24,782 nucleotides of DNA from CAZMGD01 sp964565705. GTDB lineage: Bacteria; Actinomycetota; Acidimicrobiia; Acidimicrobiales; Ilumatobacteraceae. Of this stretch, positions 16,548 to 23,405 are shown piece by piece. The stretch is from positions 1 to 24,782 of the forward strand of contig CAZMGD010000059.1 of assembly GCA_964565705.1 (NCBI GenBank), read 5' to 3'. Under the pieces are notes generated by a model, which made no database searches, was not told the DNA's origin, and worked only from the letters and a program-made list of their open reading frames with translations. A program made the translations under genes and the position numbers. Within the stretch, counting starts at the first letter, position 1. Each line of letters begins with the position of its first letter.

Positions 16548-16928
16548 TCAGGCTTCGATGAGCGTCGTGTACGCGGTCGCGTCGAGCAGGCCGCTGAGCT
16601 CGGCGTCGTCGCCGATCTCGATCTCGCAGATCCACCCTGCGCCGTACGGATCCTCGTTGAGCAGCTGCGGGGTCTCGGCGAGTGCCTCGTTCACGGCGAC
16701 GATGGTGCCCGACACCGGCGCATAGATGTCGCTGACCGACTTGGTCGACTCCACCTCACCGAAGGACTCGCCGGCGCTGACCGCGGTGCCGATGGCGGGC
16801 ACCTGGACGTACACCACGTCGCCGAGCGCGTCCTGGGCGTAGTCGGTGATCCCGACCCGGACCCGGTTGCCCTCGAGCCTCGTCCACTCGTGGTCGGTGG
16901 AGTAGCTGAGCTCCGCAGGCACGTTCAT
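16548..16928 (-). CDS. gcvH: Glycine cleavage system H protein
   Basis: A 126-residue lipoyl carrier of normal length. It starts MNVPAELSYSTDHEWTRLEG and contains VGITDYAQDALGDVVYVQVP, then the lipoylation site GEVESTKSVSDIYAPVSG (the Lys of ESTKSVSD), and ends with NEDPYGAGWICEIEI. H carries the aminomethyl group between P and T and is recharged by the L protein, which is not in the window. It is the first gene of the run gcvH, FHA, ftsR. The ATG follows TACATT by 8 nt without a ribosome binding site, so it is probably leaderless and not under the glycine riboswitch. Confidence 0.95.
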   Translation of the reverse strand: MNVPAELSYSTDHEWTRLEGNRVRVGITDYAQDALGDVVYVQVPAIGTAVSAGESFGEVESTKSVSDIYAPVSGTIVAVNEALAETPQLLNEDPYGAGWICEIEIGDDAELSGLLDATAYTTLIEA

Positions 16929-16936
16929 GAAGCTGC

Positions 16937-16942
16937 AATGTA
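16937..16942 (-). promoter_or_regulatory. Leaderless -10 of gcvH
   Basis: TACATT on the minus strand, 8 nt before the gcvH ATG, in the 46-bp gap after the guanylyltransferase gene. No -35 match is visible. Confidence 0.4.
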
Positions 16943-16974
16943 GCGCGCCGTCACCAACACCCCCGGAGCCGCCA

Positions 16975-19458
16975 TCATCTGAGCAGCTGGCGGATGCGGC
17001 GCACGTACTCCTGGCCGATCGTGCGAGCCTCGGCGTCGGCACTGGCCTCAGCCCAGACGTGTGTCAAGGGCTCGTCGGGGTCGGGCAGGGCGAGCGCCCA
17101 GCCGTCCGGATAGAGCACCTTGACACCGTCGACGAGCTCGACATCGCGCCCCGCGAGCTCCACCAGCGACCTCATGACCAGGCCCTTCTGCTCCCACGGG
17201 GTCACGATCGTGTCGTGCACGACGTGCACCTTGGGCAGGCCGTCGACGACGGTGGACAGGCGAATGTCGGCCCGGGCCAGCAGATCGAGCAGCTTGAGCA
17301 GGGCCGCGGCGGCGTCGAAGGCGGGCAGGAACCCAGGCAAGATGAACCCGCCCGCGCCGTCCGCGGCGAAGCCGACCGCGGGATCGGTGGAGGCGGTCAT
17401 CAACGCCGGGGTCGAGATCTTCGTCGGCCGGACCTTCACCCCCGAGCGGCCGGCGATCGCGCCGGCCTGGCGGGTCGTGTTGGCCGGCAGGGCGATCGAG
17501 TCGCCGAGCAGGTGGTCGCACACCAGCGTCACGAACGCGAGCAACGCCTCCGTGTGGGTCAAGGTCCGGCCCATGTCGTCGACGACGGTGAGACGCTCGC
17601 CGTCGGGGTCGATGATCGCACCGAGGTGCGCGCCCGAGGCCCGGACCAGACCGGCGACGCGCTCTGCCCCGGCGACGGGGTCGAAGTCGCGGCGGCTCGA
17701 CGTCGAGAAGTACGGGTTGACCGCCAGCACGTCGGCGCCGAACTTGCTGAACAGGTTGGGCATCACGGTGGCGGTCGCGCCGTAGGAGTAGTCGACCACC
17801 ATCTTGAACCGATACTGCGTCAACGCCGCCTTGTCCACCGTCGATTCGAGACCGAGCGTGTACTCCTCCAGCGCGCGCGGGGGGAACTGGATGTCGCCGA
17901 TCTCCTCGGCGAGGCTGCGGCGGTAGTCCTCGCGCTGGAACAGCCGCTCGATCTTGCGCTGGTTGTCCTCGGTGATGTCGATGCCGACACCGTCGAAGAA
18001 GCGGATCATCACCCGGTCGAGGTCGGCGGGGTGCAGCCGCAGCGTCACGCCACCGGCGGCGCGCGGCGAGCGCGCCAGGAAGCGGGTGACCGGCACGCTC
18101 GCCACCTCGAGATCGAGCACGTCGATGCCCGACGCGTTCAGCCCCGCTGTCATCGCCCGCTTGAGCATCCGCGCGGCACGGCTGGAGTCGCGCGAGAGCA
18201 CCACCGTCGTGCCCTTGCGCAGCGTGGTGCCGTACGCCATCGCGATCTTCACGGCCAGTTCTGCGGTCACGTCGACGTTGGCCAGCCCGGTCACGCCGTC
18301 GCGTCCGAACAGGCTGCGCGAGCCCTTGGACTCCCACACGATCGACGTGTTGACGACCGCGCCGTCCTCGACCGTCTTGAACGGATAGATCTTGACGTCG
18401 CCGCCGACGACGGCGCCGGCGCCGACGAACACCTCGTCGCCGAGCACCGCGCCCTCTTCGATCCGCACGTTCTGGCGGATGCTGCTGGCTCGCCCGATGA
18501 CGGCTCCGCGCAGCCGGGCCCCGGACCCGATGTAGGCGTTGTCGTGCACGACGCTGCGCTCGATCTGCACGCCGTCGAGCAGACGCACGTTGCTGCCGAG
18601 CACGGCGTACTCGCCGATCTTGCAGCCCGGGCCGATCTTGACGCCGGGACCGATGACCGCGGGCCCGTCGACGACCGCGTCGGGCGAGATCTCCGCACCC
18701 TCACCCATCCACACACCCTCGTTGACGCCGAAGCCGGGGATGTCGAGCACGACGCGCTGGTCGAGCACGTCCTTGTGGGCGCGGACGTAGGCCTCGAGCG
18801 TGCCGACATCCTCCCAGTAACCCTCGGTGATCGCGCCGTACAACGGCAGGCCCTGGGCGAGCAACTGGGGGAAGACCTCACTGGAGAAGTCGACCGAGCG
18901 GCCCTCGGCGATGTAGTCGAAGATCGCCGGCTCGAGCACGTAGATGCCGGTGTTGATCGTGTCGCTGAACACCTGCCCCCACGTCGGCTTCTCGAGGAAG
19001 CGCTCGATCGTGCCGTCGTCGCGGGTGATGACGATGCCGAACTCCAGCGGGTTGTCGACCGGCGTCAGGCCGATCGTCGCCATGGCGCCGCGCTCGGCGT
19101 GGAACTTCCAGATCGACGTCAGGTCGATGTCGGTGATCACGTCGCCGCTGATGACGAGGAAGCGCTCGTCGAGGTACTCCCGGGCGTTGCCGACGCTGCC
19201 GGCGGTGCCGAGCGGCACCTCCTCGTGCGCGTAGCGGATCGACACCCCGAACTCGCTGCCGTCGCCGAAGTAGGTCTCGATCGCGTTGGCGAGGAATGCG
19301 ACGGTGACGACGACCTCGTCGAAGCCGTGCCGCTTCAGGAGCCCGAGCACGTGCTCCATCATCGGCCGGTTGGCGATGGGCAGCATGGGCTTGGGCGCGT
19401 TCGACGTCAACGGGCGGAGCCGGGTGCCTTCGCCGCCGGCCATGATGACGGCTTTCAT
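16975..19458 (-). CDS. Mannose-1-phosphate guanylyltransferase fused to a degenerate phosphomannomutase-like domain
   Basis: An 827-residue, three-part protein. Residues 1-235 are a nucleotidyltransferase: MAGGEGTRLRPLTSNAPKPM (6-25), SGDVITD (104-110) and FLEKP (154-158). Residues about 240-375 are left-handed beta-helix hexapeptide repeats. Residues about 380-827 resemble phosphohexomutase. The expected Ser-nucleophile loop (TASHNP type) is missing near 466-480 (RAAGGVTLRLHPADLD). The metal loop is DPDGE (617-621), the sugar loop lacks GEMSGH (AADGAGGF, 699-705), and the phosphate loop is eroded (WAEASADAEA). The first part probably makes GDP-mannose or a related NDP-sugar for surface glycans; the mutase part is likely structural or regulatory. 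The start overlaps the stop of the pgsA-type gene by 4 nt (19455-19458). Confidence 0.9.
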   Translation of the reverse strand: MKAVIMAGGEGTRLRPLTSNAPKPMLPIANRPMMEHVLGLLKRHGFDEVVVTVAFLANAIETYFGDGSEFGVSIRYAHEEVPLGTAGSVGNAREYLDERFLVISGDVITDIDLTSIWKFHAERGAMATIGLTPVDNPLEFGIVITRDDGTIERFLEKPTWGQVFSDTINTGIYVLEPAIFDYIAEGRSVDFSSEVFPQLLAQGLPLYGAITEGYWEDVGTLEAYVRAHKDVLDQRVVLDIPGFGVNEGVWMGEGAEISPDAVVDGPAVIGPGVKIGPGCKIGEYAVLGSNVRLLDGVQIERSVVHDNAYIGSGARLRGAVIGRASSIRQNVRIEEGAVLGDEVFVGAGAVVGGDVKIYPFKTVEDGAVVNTSIVWESKGSRSLFGRDGVTGLANVDVTAELAVKIAMAYGTTLRKGTTVVLSRDSSRAARMLKRAMTAGLNASGIDVLDLEVASVPVTRFLARSPRAAGGVTLRLHPADLDRVMIRFFDGVGIDITEDNQRKIERLFQREDYRRSLAEEIGDIQFPPRALEEYTLGLESTVDKAALTQYRFKMVVDYSYGATATVMPNLFSKFGADVLAVNPYFSTSSRRDFDPVAGAERVAGLVRASGAHLGAIIDPDGERLTVVDDMGRTLTHTEALLAFVTLVCDHLLGDSIALPANTTRQAGAIAGRSGVKVRPTKISTPALMTASTDPAVGFAADGAGGFILPGFLPAFDAAAALLKLLDLLARADIRLSTVVDGLPKVHVVHDTIVTPWEQKGLVMRSLVELAGRDVELVDGVKVLYPDGWALALPDPDEPLTHVWAEASADAEARTIGQEYVRRIRQLLR

Positions 19459-20087
19459 GCCGCCTTCTCCCTTCTGTCGGCGCGGAGCGCTCGGCCCTCA
19501 CGCAGGTTCGTTCGAAGTGTCGGGATGTACCGGATGGCGGTGTAGTAGCTGAGCACCAGGCCGGGGAGGCCGAAGCCCCAGCCGATGAGCTGGAACAGCG
19601 GTGCGCTCGCCAGGTCGCTGCTACCGAGCATGAACGCAGGCATCGCGAACATCAGGCAGAGCGTGGCCGCCTTGCCGAGGAAGGTCACGTCGAAGCGCTT
19701 CATGCCGAGCATGGTCAAGACCGCCACCGTGCCCCCGAACAGCGCCTCTCGGATCACGACGAGCCACGCGAACCACAGCGGTGCGGCGCCGGCGACGATG
19801 ATGCCGCCGACCCCGACGACGAACAGCAGGCGGTCCGCGGTGGGGTCGAGCACCTTGCCGAGCTCGCTCACCCATCCGTAGCGGCGGGCCAAGAAGCCGT
19901 CCACCCAGTCGGTCGCTCCGAGGCCACCGAGCAGCAGGGCCGCGGCGACGACGTCGTCACGACCGAACAGCAGCCAGAGGAACAGCGGGATGCAGAGCAG
20001 CCGGATCAGGGTGATCAGGTTGGGCACCGTCCAGACGCCCAACCCTGGATCGGTGACGAGCGGTTGGGTCGGGCTGCCCGTGGACAC
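19455..20087 (-). CDS. CDP-alcohol phosphatidyltransferase (PgsA family)
   Basis: A 210-residue integral membrane enzyme with about six hydrophobic segments. The CDP-alcohol motif D60-x2-D63-G64-x2-A67-R68-x8-G77-x3-D81-x3-D85 is complete (TDWVDGFLARRYGWVSELGK then VLDPTADR). The N-terminal VWTVPNLITLIRLLCIPLFL is typical of PgsA. The likely reaction is transfer of phosphatidyl from CDP-diacylglycerol to glycerol 3-phosphate or a similar alcohol. Mycobacterium tuberculosis has pgsA2 a few genes upstream of gcvH, so the placement looks conserved. The start is GTG at 20087, 6 nt after TAGCCT (20099-20094), with no ribosome binding site. It is translationally coupled to the guanylyltransferase gene. 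The acceptor alcohol is not decided by sequence. Confidence 0.92.
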   Translation of the reverse strand: MSTGSPTQPLVTDPGLGVWTVPNLITLIRLLCIPLFLWLLFGRDDVVAAALLLGGLGATDWVDGFLARRYGWVSELGKVLDPTADRLLFVVGVGGIIVAGAAPLWFAWLVVIREALFGGTVAVLTMLGMKRFDVTFLGKAATLCLMFAMPAFMLGSSDLASAPLFQLIGWGFGLPGLVLSYYTAIRYIPTLRTNLREGRALRADRREKAA

Positions 20088-20093
20088 GATCGC

Positions 20094-20099
20094 AGGCTA
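20094..20099 (-). promoter_or_regulatory. Leaderless -10 of the phosphatidyltransferase gene
   Basis: TAGCCT on the minus strand, exactly 6 nt before the GTG start. The hexamer-spacer-start string (TAGCCT GCGATC GTG) differs by one base from that of the gene at 22078 (TAGCCT GCGGTC GTG). Confidence 0.5.
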
Positions 20100-20123
20100 G
20101 TGGGGGCGCACCGACGCAGTGTC

Positions 20124-20129
20124 TACGAT
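20124..20129 (+). promoter_or_regulatory. -10 element of the HIT gene
   Basis: TACGAT, 8 nt before the ATG at 20138. It is divergent from the phosphatidyltransferase promoter within a 50-bp gap. Confidence 0.45.
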
Positions 20130-20137
20130 CCGGGCCC

Positions 20138-20560
20138 ATGAGCACGGTGTTCACCAAGATCATCGAGGGCGAGTTGCCGGGTGTGTTCGTCTGGCGCGAC
20201 GAGCGTTGCGTCGCGTTCATGTCGATCAATCCGATCGCCACCGGGCACACGCTGGTCGTCCCGATCGAGGAGGTCGACCACTGGGTCGACGGATCACCCG
20301 AGCTGGTGGCCCACCTGTTCGAGGTGACGCGTGTGATCGGAGTCGCCCAGCGCGACGCGTTCGGTTGCGACCGGGTCGGCGTGATCCTCGCCGGGTACGA
20401 GGTGCCGCACGCCCACATCCACGTGATCCCGACCCGCGACATGGGCGACCTCAGCTTCGCCAACGCCGCGACATCGGTGGCTGGCGACGATCTGGAGGCT
20501 GCCGCAGACATGATCCGCGCCGCCCTCCGAGCTGCTGGACTCACCGAGGTCAGCGGCTGA
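20138..20560 (+). CDS. HIT-family nucleotide hydrolase
   Basis: A 140-residue histidine-triad protein: VFTKIIEGELPG at the N-terminus, a DERCVAFMSINPIATGHTLVVP segment, and the triad HAHIHVIP with His91, His93 and His95. The middle triad His is the catalytic one in this family. Members hydrolyse AMP-lysine-type phosphoramidates or dinucleoside polyphosphates; the substrate is unknown here. It has a TACGAT element 8 nt before the ATG and no ribosome binding site. Its stop (20558-20560) directly abuts the stop of the convergent SRAP gene, leaving no room for a terminator between them. Confidence 0.93.
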   Translation: MSTVFTKIIEGELPGVFVWRDERCVAFMSINPIATGHTLVVPIEEVDHWVDGSPELVAHLFEVTRVIGVAQRDAFGCDRVGVILAGYEVPHAHIHVIPTRDMGDLSFANAATSVAGDDLEAAADMIRAALRAAGLTEVSG

Positions 20561-21304
20561 CTACTCCGTCGGACAGCTCGGGTCGATCGGCTCGATCAGC
20601 TCCTCGCCCTTGTTCCGCACCGAATTCACGTCGGTGCTGACCGGGTGCATCGTCAACAACGTGTCCGGTGCCGGCACCAGAAGTCGCAGCAGCGCCTCGG
20701 TGTCCTGGTTCTCGGGGTTCAGCCACTCGTCCCAGGCCCACGCCGGCAGGATCACCGGCATCCGGTCGTGCACCGGCTGCATCGTGGCGTTGGCGGTCGT
20801 GGTGACGATGGTGCAGCTGTGCAGCCACGGCTCCTCCGGCCCCGCGTCGCGGTCGCGCCACGAGCTCCAGAGCCCGGCGACCGCGAGCGGTTCGCCGTCG
20901 ACGCGGTGGATGAACATCGGCTGCTTGGCCGGCTTGCCCTTCGACGTCTGCGGTCCGTCCGCGCGGCCCGCCTGCCACTCGTAGAACCCGTCCATCGGGA
21001 TCAGGCAGCGGTGCTTGCGGAACACGCTCTTGAAGGCGGCCTTCTCCCCCACCGTCTCGGCCCGGGCGTTGATCATCTTGGCGCCGATCTTGACGTCTTT
21101 GGCCCACGAGGGCACGAGGCCCCACCGGAACACCTCGACATGGCGTTCGCCGTCGCGGTCGGCGACGACGCCGTACACGTCGTTGGTGGGTGCCACGTTG
21201 TAGCTCGCCGGCAATGGGGACTCGGTCGCGGTCGGCCCAGCCATCGCTCCGAAGTAGTCAGCGATCCGCTCCGGGGTGGCCGTCGAGACGTACCGTCCAC
21301 ACAC
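20561..21304 (-). CDS. SRAP-domain protein (YedK/HMCES-like), abasic-site DNA-protein crosslinker
   Basis: A 247-residue protein that starts with GTG and reads MCGRYVSTATPERIADYFG. After Met removal Cys2 is the nucleophile that forms a thiazolidine crosslink with abasic sites in single-stranded DNA. The other conserved residues are present: YNVAPT (35-40), INARAET (78-84), FYEW with Glu109, and HDRMP with His179. The role is protection of abasic sites at replication forks. The upstream frame stays open across the palindrome and the PadR gene, but CGRY must follow the initiator Met, which fixes the start at 21304. A -10-like AAGAAT (21317-21312) lies 7 nt upstream and overlaps the edge of the 48-bp palindrome. 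Confidence 0.93.
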   Translation of the reverse strand: MCGRYVSTATPERIADYFGAMAGPTATESPLPASYNVAPTNDVYGVVADRDGERHVEVFRWGLVPSWAKDVKIGAKMINARAETVGEKAAFKSVFRKHRCLIPMDGFYEWQAGRADGPQTSKGKPAKQPMFIHRVDGEPLAVAGLWSSWRDRDAGPEEPWLHSCTIVTTTANATMQPVHDRMPVILPAWAWDEWLNPENQDTEALLRLLVPAPDTLLTMHPVSTDVNSVRNKGEELIEPIDPSCPTE

Positions 21305-21312
21305 ATCGAGGA

Positions 21313-21360
21313 TTCTTGCAGTCGGATCGGTCCCGCGCGGGACCGATCCGACTGCAAGAA
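21313..21360. repeat. 48-bp perfect palindrome without loop
   Basis: Two 24-bp arms (21313-21336 and 21337-21360), exactly self-complementary. The left arm begins TTCTTGCAGTCGGATCGG and ends TCCCGC at the centre. It lies 16 bp after the PadR stop and 8 bp before the SRAP start on the minus strand. As RNA it would form a very stable hairpin and could end padR transcription, though no T-run follows. As DNA it could be an operator or a cruciform. Confidence 0.9.
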
Positions 21361-21375
21361 GCGGGGCGCGGCCGC

Positions 21376-21960
21376 TCAGGCCTCGGCGAGGATGGCGTAG
21401 AGCTGGCGGCGGGTCTCCACGAGCACCTCTGCAGCCTTGGCCTTGTGGGCCTCGGTGCCGGCGTCGGTCACCTGGCGGGTGGCCATCATGACGTGACCGA
21501 GCACGTCTCGGAGGTTGATGTCGGCCTCGCTGGTGTCGGCGTTCATCGCCTCCCACGGCGCGCGCCCGCCGGCCTGCGTCGCGGCCTCGTGGGCGGTTCG
21601 CCCGGCCTCGGTCAGCTCGAACGTGCGCTTGCCGCCGTCCTCGGTGCTGCGGATCAGTCCCTCGTCCTCGAGGGCCTGCAGGGTCGGGTAGATCGATCCC
21701 GGGCTCGGACGCCACACACCGTTGGTGCGCGACTCGAGCTCGCCGATCATCTCGTAGCCGTTCATCGGCCGCTCGGCCAGGAGGCCGATCAGGGCTTCGC
21801 GGACGACGCCGCGCCGGGCCCGTCCCCGGCCCCGTGGTCCGAATCCCGGACCGCCACGCCCGGGGCGCCCCCAGGCACGGTCGTCGAGCCCGTGCATGCG
21901 GGGCCCGCCGCGGCGGCCGTCGAATCCATGGGAGCGGTGTTGATCGCTGTTGCGTGTCAT
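21376..21960 (-). CDS. PadR-family transcriptional repressor with Gly/Arg-rich N-terminus
   Basis: A 194-residue protein. Residues 1-50 are a His/Gly/Arg-rich disordered stretch (RGGPGFGPRGRGRARRG). Residues 51-125 are the PadR winged helix: VVREALIGLLAERPMNGYEM, WRPSPGSIYPTLQALEDEGL and GGKRTFELTEAG. The C-terminal helices (130-194) should form the dimer. AAGGAG 8 nt before the ATG is a good ribosome binding site. The promoter 22005-22033 contains a PadR-like AT-rich inverted repeat in its spacer, which suggests autorepression. The target gene may be the divergent gene at 22078. PadR proteins often respond to drugs, phenolics or envelope stress, but no effector can be inferred here. Confidence 0.92.
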   Translation of the reverse strand: MTRNSDQHRSHGFDGRRGGPRMHGLDDRAWGRPGRGGPGFGPRGRGRARRGVVREALIGLLAERPMNGYEMIGELESRTNGVWRPSPGSIYPTLQALEDEGLIRSTEDGGKRTFELTEAGRTAHEAATQAGGRAPWEAMNADTSEADINLRDVLGHVMMATRQVTDAGTEAHKAKAAEVLVETRRQLYAILAEA

Positions 21961-22004
21961 GTGAATGACTCCTTGTCAGTCGTTCTGTGTTCTGTGATGG
22001 CTCG

Positions 22005-22033
22005 ACGATATATCGGTACATATCGCAATGCAA
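22005..22033 (-). promoter_or_regulatory. Promoter of the PadR gene
   Basis: On the minus strand, TTGCAT (22033-22028), a 17-nt spacer and TATCGT (22010-22005). This gives a leader of about 40 nt carrying the AAGGAG ribosome binding site. Confidence 0.6.
22006..22025. promoter_or_regulatory. Candidate PadR operator
   Basis: CGATAT-ATCGGTAC-ATATCG is a 6-8-6 inverted repeat, and its left half also forms the 10-bp palindrome CGATATATCG (22006-22015). It fills the spacer and part of the -10 of the padR promoter. In a genome of about 70% GC this AT-rich stretch stands out. Confidence 0.6.
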
Positions 22034-22065
22034 CACACGACCCCAAAGTTCCTGTGCCCGGCTCG

Positions 22066-22071
22066 TAGCCT
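22066..22071 (+). promoter_or_regulatory. Leaderless -10 of the DUF6941-like gene
   Basis: TAGCCT, exactly 6 nt before the GTG start at 22078. Confidence 0.5.
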
Positions 22072-22077
22072 GCGGTC

Positions 22078-22506
22078 GTGGCCGAACCGCTGTCGCCGAC
22101 CCGGATCACCACGATGCTGTTGTGCGACTTCGCCCAGGTCCGCGAGGGGCTGCTCACGGTCGTGTCCGGCGGGGTCACCCGGGTGGGGCTGTCCCGCTTC
22201 CCCTCCCCCACGCCGCTCTACCTGGCGATCGTGCTGTACCTGCCGCCCGACGCGATCGACCGGCAGCATGCGGTGCGGGTGCTGTTCAAGTACCCCGAGA
22301 CCGCCGAGAAGTTCGCCGAGGCGAACGTCAACGTGAGCCCGCACGCCGGGGACGAGACGCGGATCGAGGGGATCTCGTTCCCGGTACCGCTCGACCTGCG
22401 CGGGGTCACGCTCCCCAAGGCTGGCCTGATCGACATCCAGGTCGAGGTGGACGGCGAACTGCAGGGCGAGCTGACGCTGCACGCGTTCGAGGCTGCGACG
22501 CGGTGA
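22078..22506 (+). CDS. DUF6941-like small protein
   Basis: A 142-residue soluble protein starting GTG: MAEPLSPTRITTMLLCDFAQ, VREGLLTVVSGGVTRVG, then a beta-rich body (YLAIVLYLPPDAI, RIEGISFPVPLDLRGVTLPK, GLIDIQVEVDGELQGELTLH). The pattern of an early LLCD.AQV..G.L.V..GG followed by beta-sandwich strands matches what I recall of DUF6941, whose function is unknown. The start is supported by TAGCCT 6 nt upstream. The stop overlaps the next GTG by 4 nt (GTGA at 22503-22506), so both proteins are made together. It is divergent from padR and may be in the PadR regulon. Confidence 0.82.
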   Translation: MAEPLSPTRITTMLLCDFAQVREGLLTVVSGGVTRVGLSRFPSPTPLYLAIVLYLPPDAIDRQHAVRVLFKYPETAEKFAEANVNVSPHAGDETRIEGISFPVPLDLRGVTLPKAGLIDIQVEVDGELQGELTLHAFEAATR

Positions 22507-23372
22507 GCGATCCGGTCGTGCCCGCCCGGCTGCTGTGGCAGGTGGTCGAGCCGATCCACGCACTGACCTACTTCTCACCCGAGAGCGACGCCCACTTCCG
22601 TGGCGTTGGCCTGCGCGGGTTCTGGCGCGGCTACTTCGCCGGGCGCGCCGCGCCGCTCGGTCCGGTGCCGGCGGCCACCGTGTGGGCCACGTTCTTCGGC
22701 TTCCATCCGGCGTTCGTGGCCCGCGCCATCCCCGGAGTCTGGGATGTGGCGACGCCGCAGGTGGCGATCGACGCGCGCCTCGCCGGCGCATCCGACGCCC
22801 TCCAACGCCTGTTCCCGGTAGCGAACGATCGGGAGGCGCTGCACCGCGCGGCGGAGCTCGCTCGCGAGGCGCTCGACGGCGTCGACGCCCCGGACCGTCC
22901 GTTGTACGCGGCAAATGCCACCCTGCCGTGGCCCGAGGATCCAGCGGCGCGGCTGTGGCACGCGACGACGCTGTTGCGGGAGCACCGCGGCGACGGGCAC
23001 GTCCACGCGCTCGTGGCCGCGGGCTTCGATCCCTGCGAGTCGCACATCACGCAGGTTGCGTCGGCGCGGACCTCGCTCGACCACATCAAGCCCTATCGCG
23101 GCTGGGAGAACAAGGACTGGACGGGGGCGCGCCGGCGCCTGCGGGCCCGTGGGTTGCTCGACACCCGGGGACGCCTCACCGCGCTCGGAGCGCAGACGCG
23201 AGCCAGCGTGGAGGCGATGACCGACCGTCTGGCGTCGGTTCCGCTCGAGCGGATCGGTCCGGAGCGCACCAGCCGCCTCATCGAGGCCTTTGTTCCGCTC
23301 GCCGAGCGGATCATCGTCACCGGATCGATCCCCTATCCGAATGCCATGGGGGTGCCCCGGCCGCTCGGGTGA
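22503..23372 (+). CDS. SCO6745-like protein (actinobacterial, helix-turn-helix-like)
   Basis: A 289-residue helical protein: LLWQVVEPIHALTYFSPES, GLRGFWRGYFAGRAAPLGPV, VWATFFGFHPAFVARAIPGVW, WPEDPAARLWHATTLLREHR, GDGHVHALVAAGF and KDWTGARRRLRARGLLDTRG. These segments are typical of the actinobacterial SCO6745/SalK-like group, as best I can recall. The last part looks like a winged-helix fold. The biochemical function is not established to my knowledge. The GTG start overlaps the stop of the DUF6941-like gene by 4 nt. There are no membrane segments or signal peptide. Confidence 0.85.
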   Translation: MSDPVVPARLLWQVVEPIHALTYFSPESDAHFRGVGLRGFWRGYFAGRAAPLGPVPAATVWATFFGFHPAFVARAIPGVWDVATPQVAIDARLAGASDALQRLFPVANDREALHRAAELAREALDGVDAPDRPLYAANATLPWPEDPAARLWHATTLLREHRGDGHVHALVAAGFDPCESHITQVASARTSLDHIKPYRGWENKDWTGARRRLRARGLLDTRGRLTALGAQTRASVEAMTDRLASVPLERIGPERTSRLIEAFVPLAERIIVTGSIPYPNAMGVPRPLG

Positions 23373-23373
23373 C

Positions 23374-23379
23374 TACCGT
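23374..23379 (+). promoter_or_regulatory. -10 element of the M28 peptidase gene
   Basis: TACCGT directly after the stop codon of the preceding gene, 26 nt before the ATG at 23406. It leaves a short leader carrying a purine-rich AAGGGGGG (23394-23401) as ribosome binding site. Confidence 0.4.
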
Positions 23380-23405
23380 GGCCACACTCGTGGAAGGGGG
23401 GACAC

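Noticed and set aside
16540..16635. Extended N-terminus of the FHA protein into gcvH
   Set aside because: Those residues are an out-of-frame reading of the gcvH C-terminus. The zinc ribbon begins right after ATG 16539.
16927..19545. Plus-strand open frame of about 870 codons opposite the guanylyltransferase gene
   Set aside because: Composition is typical of an antisense shadow; the minus strand encodes the conserved enzyme.
21305..22036. N-terminal extension of the SRAP frame across the palindrome and padR
   Set aside because: SRAP proteins need Cys as residue 2, so GTG at 21304 is the start. The upstream part is a shadow of padR.
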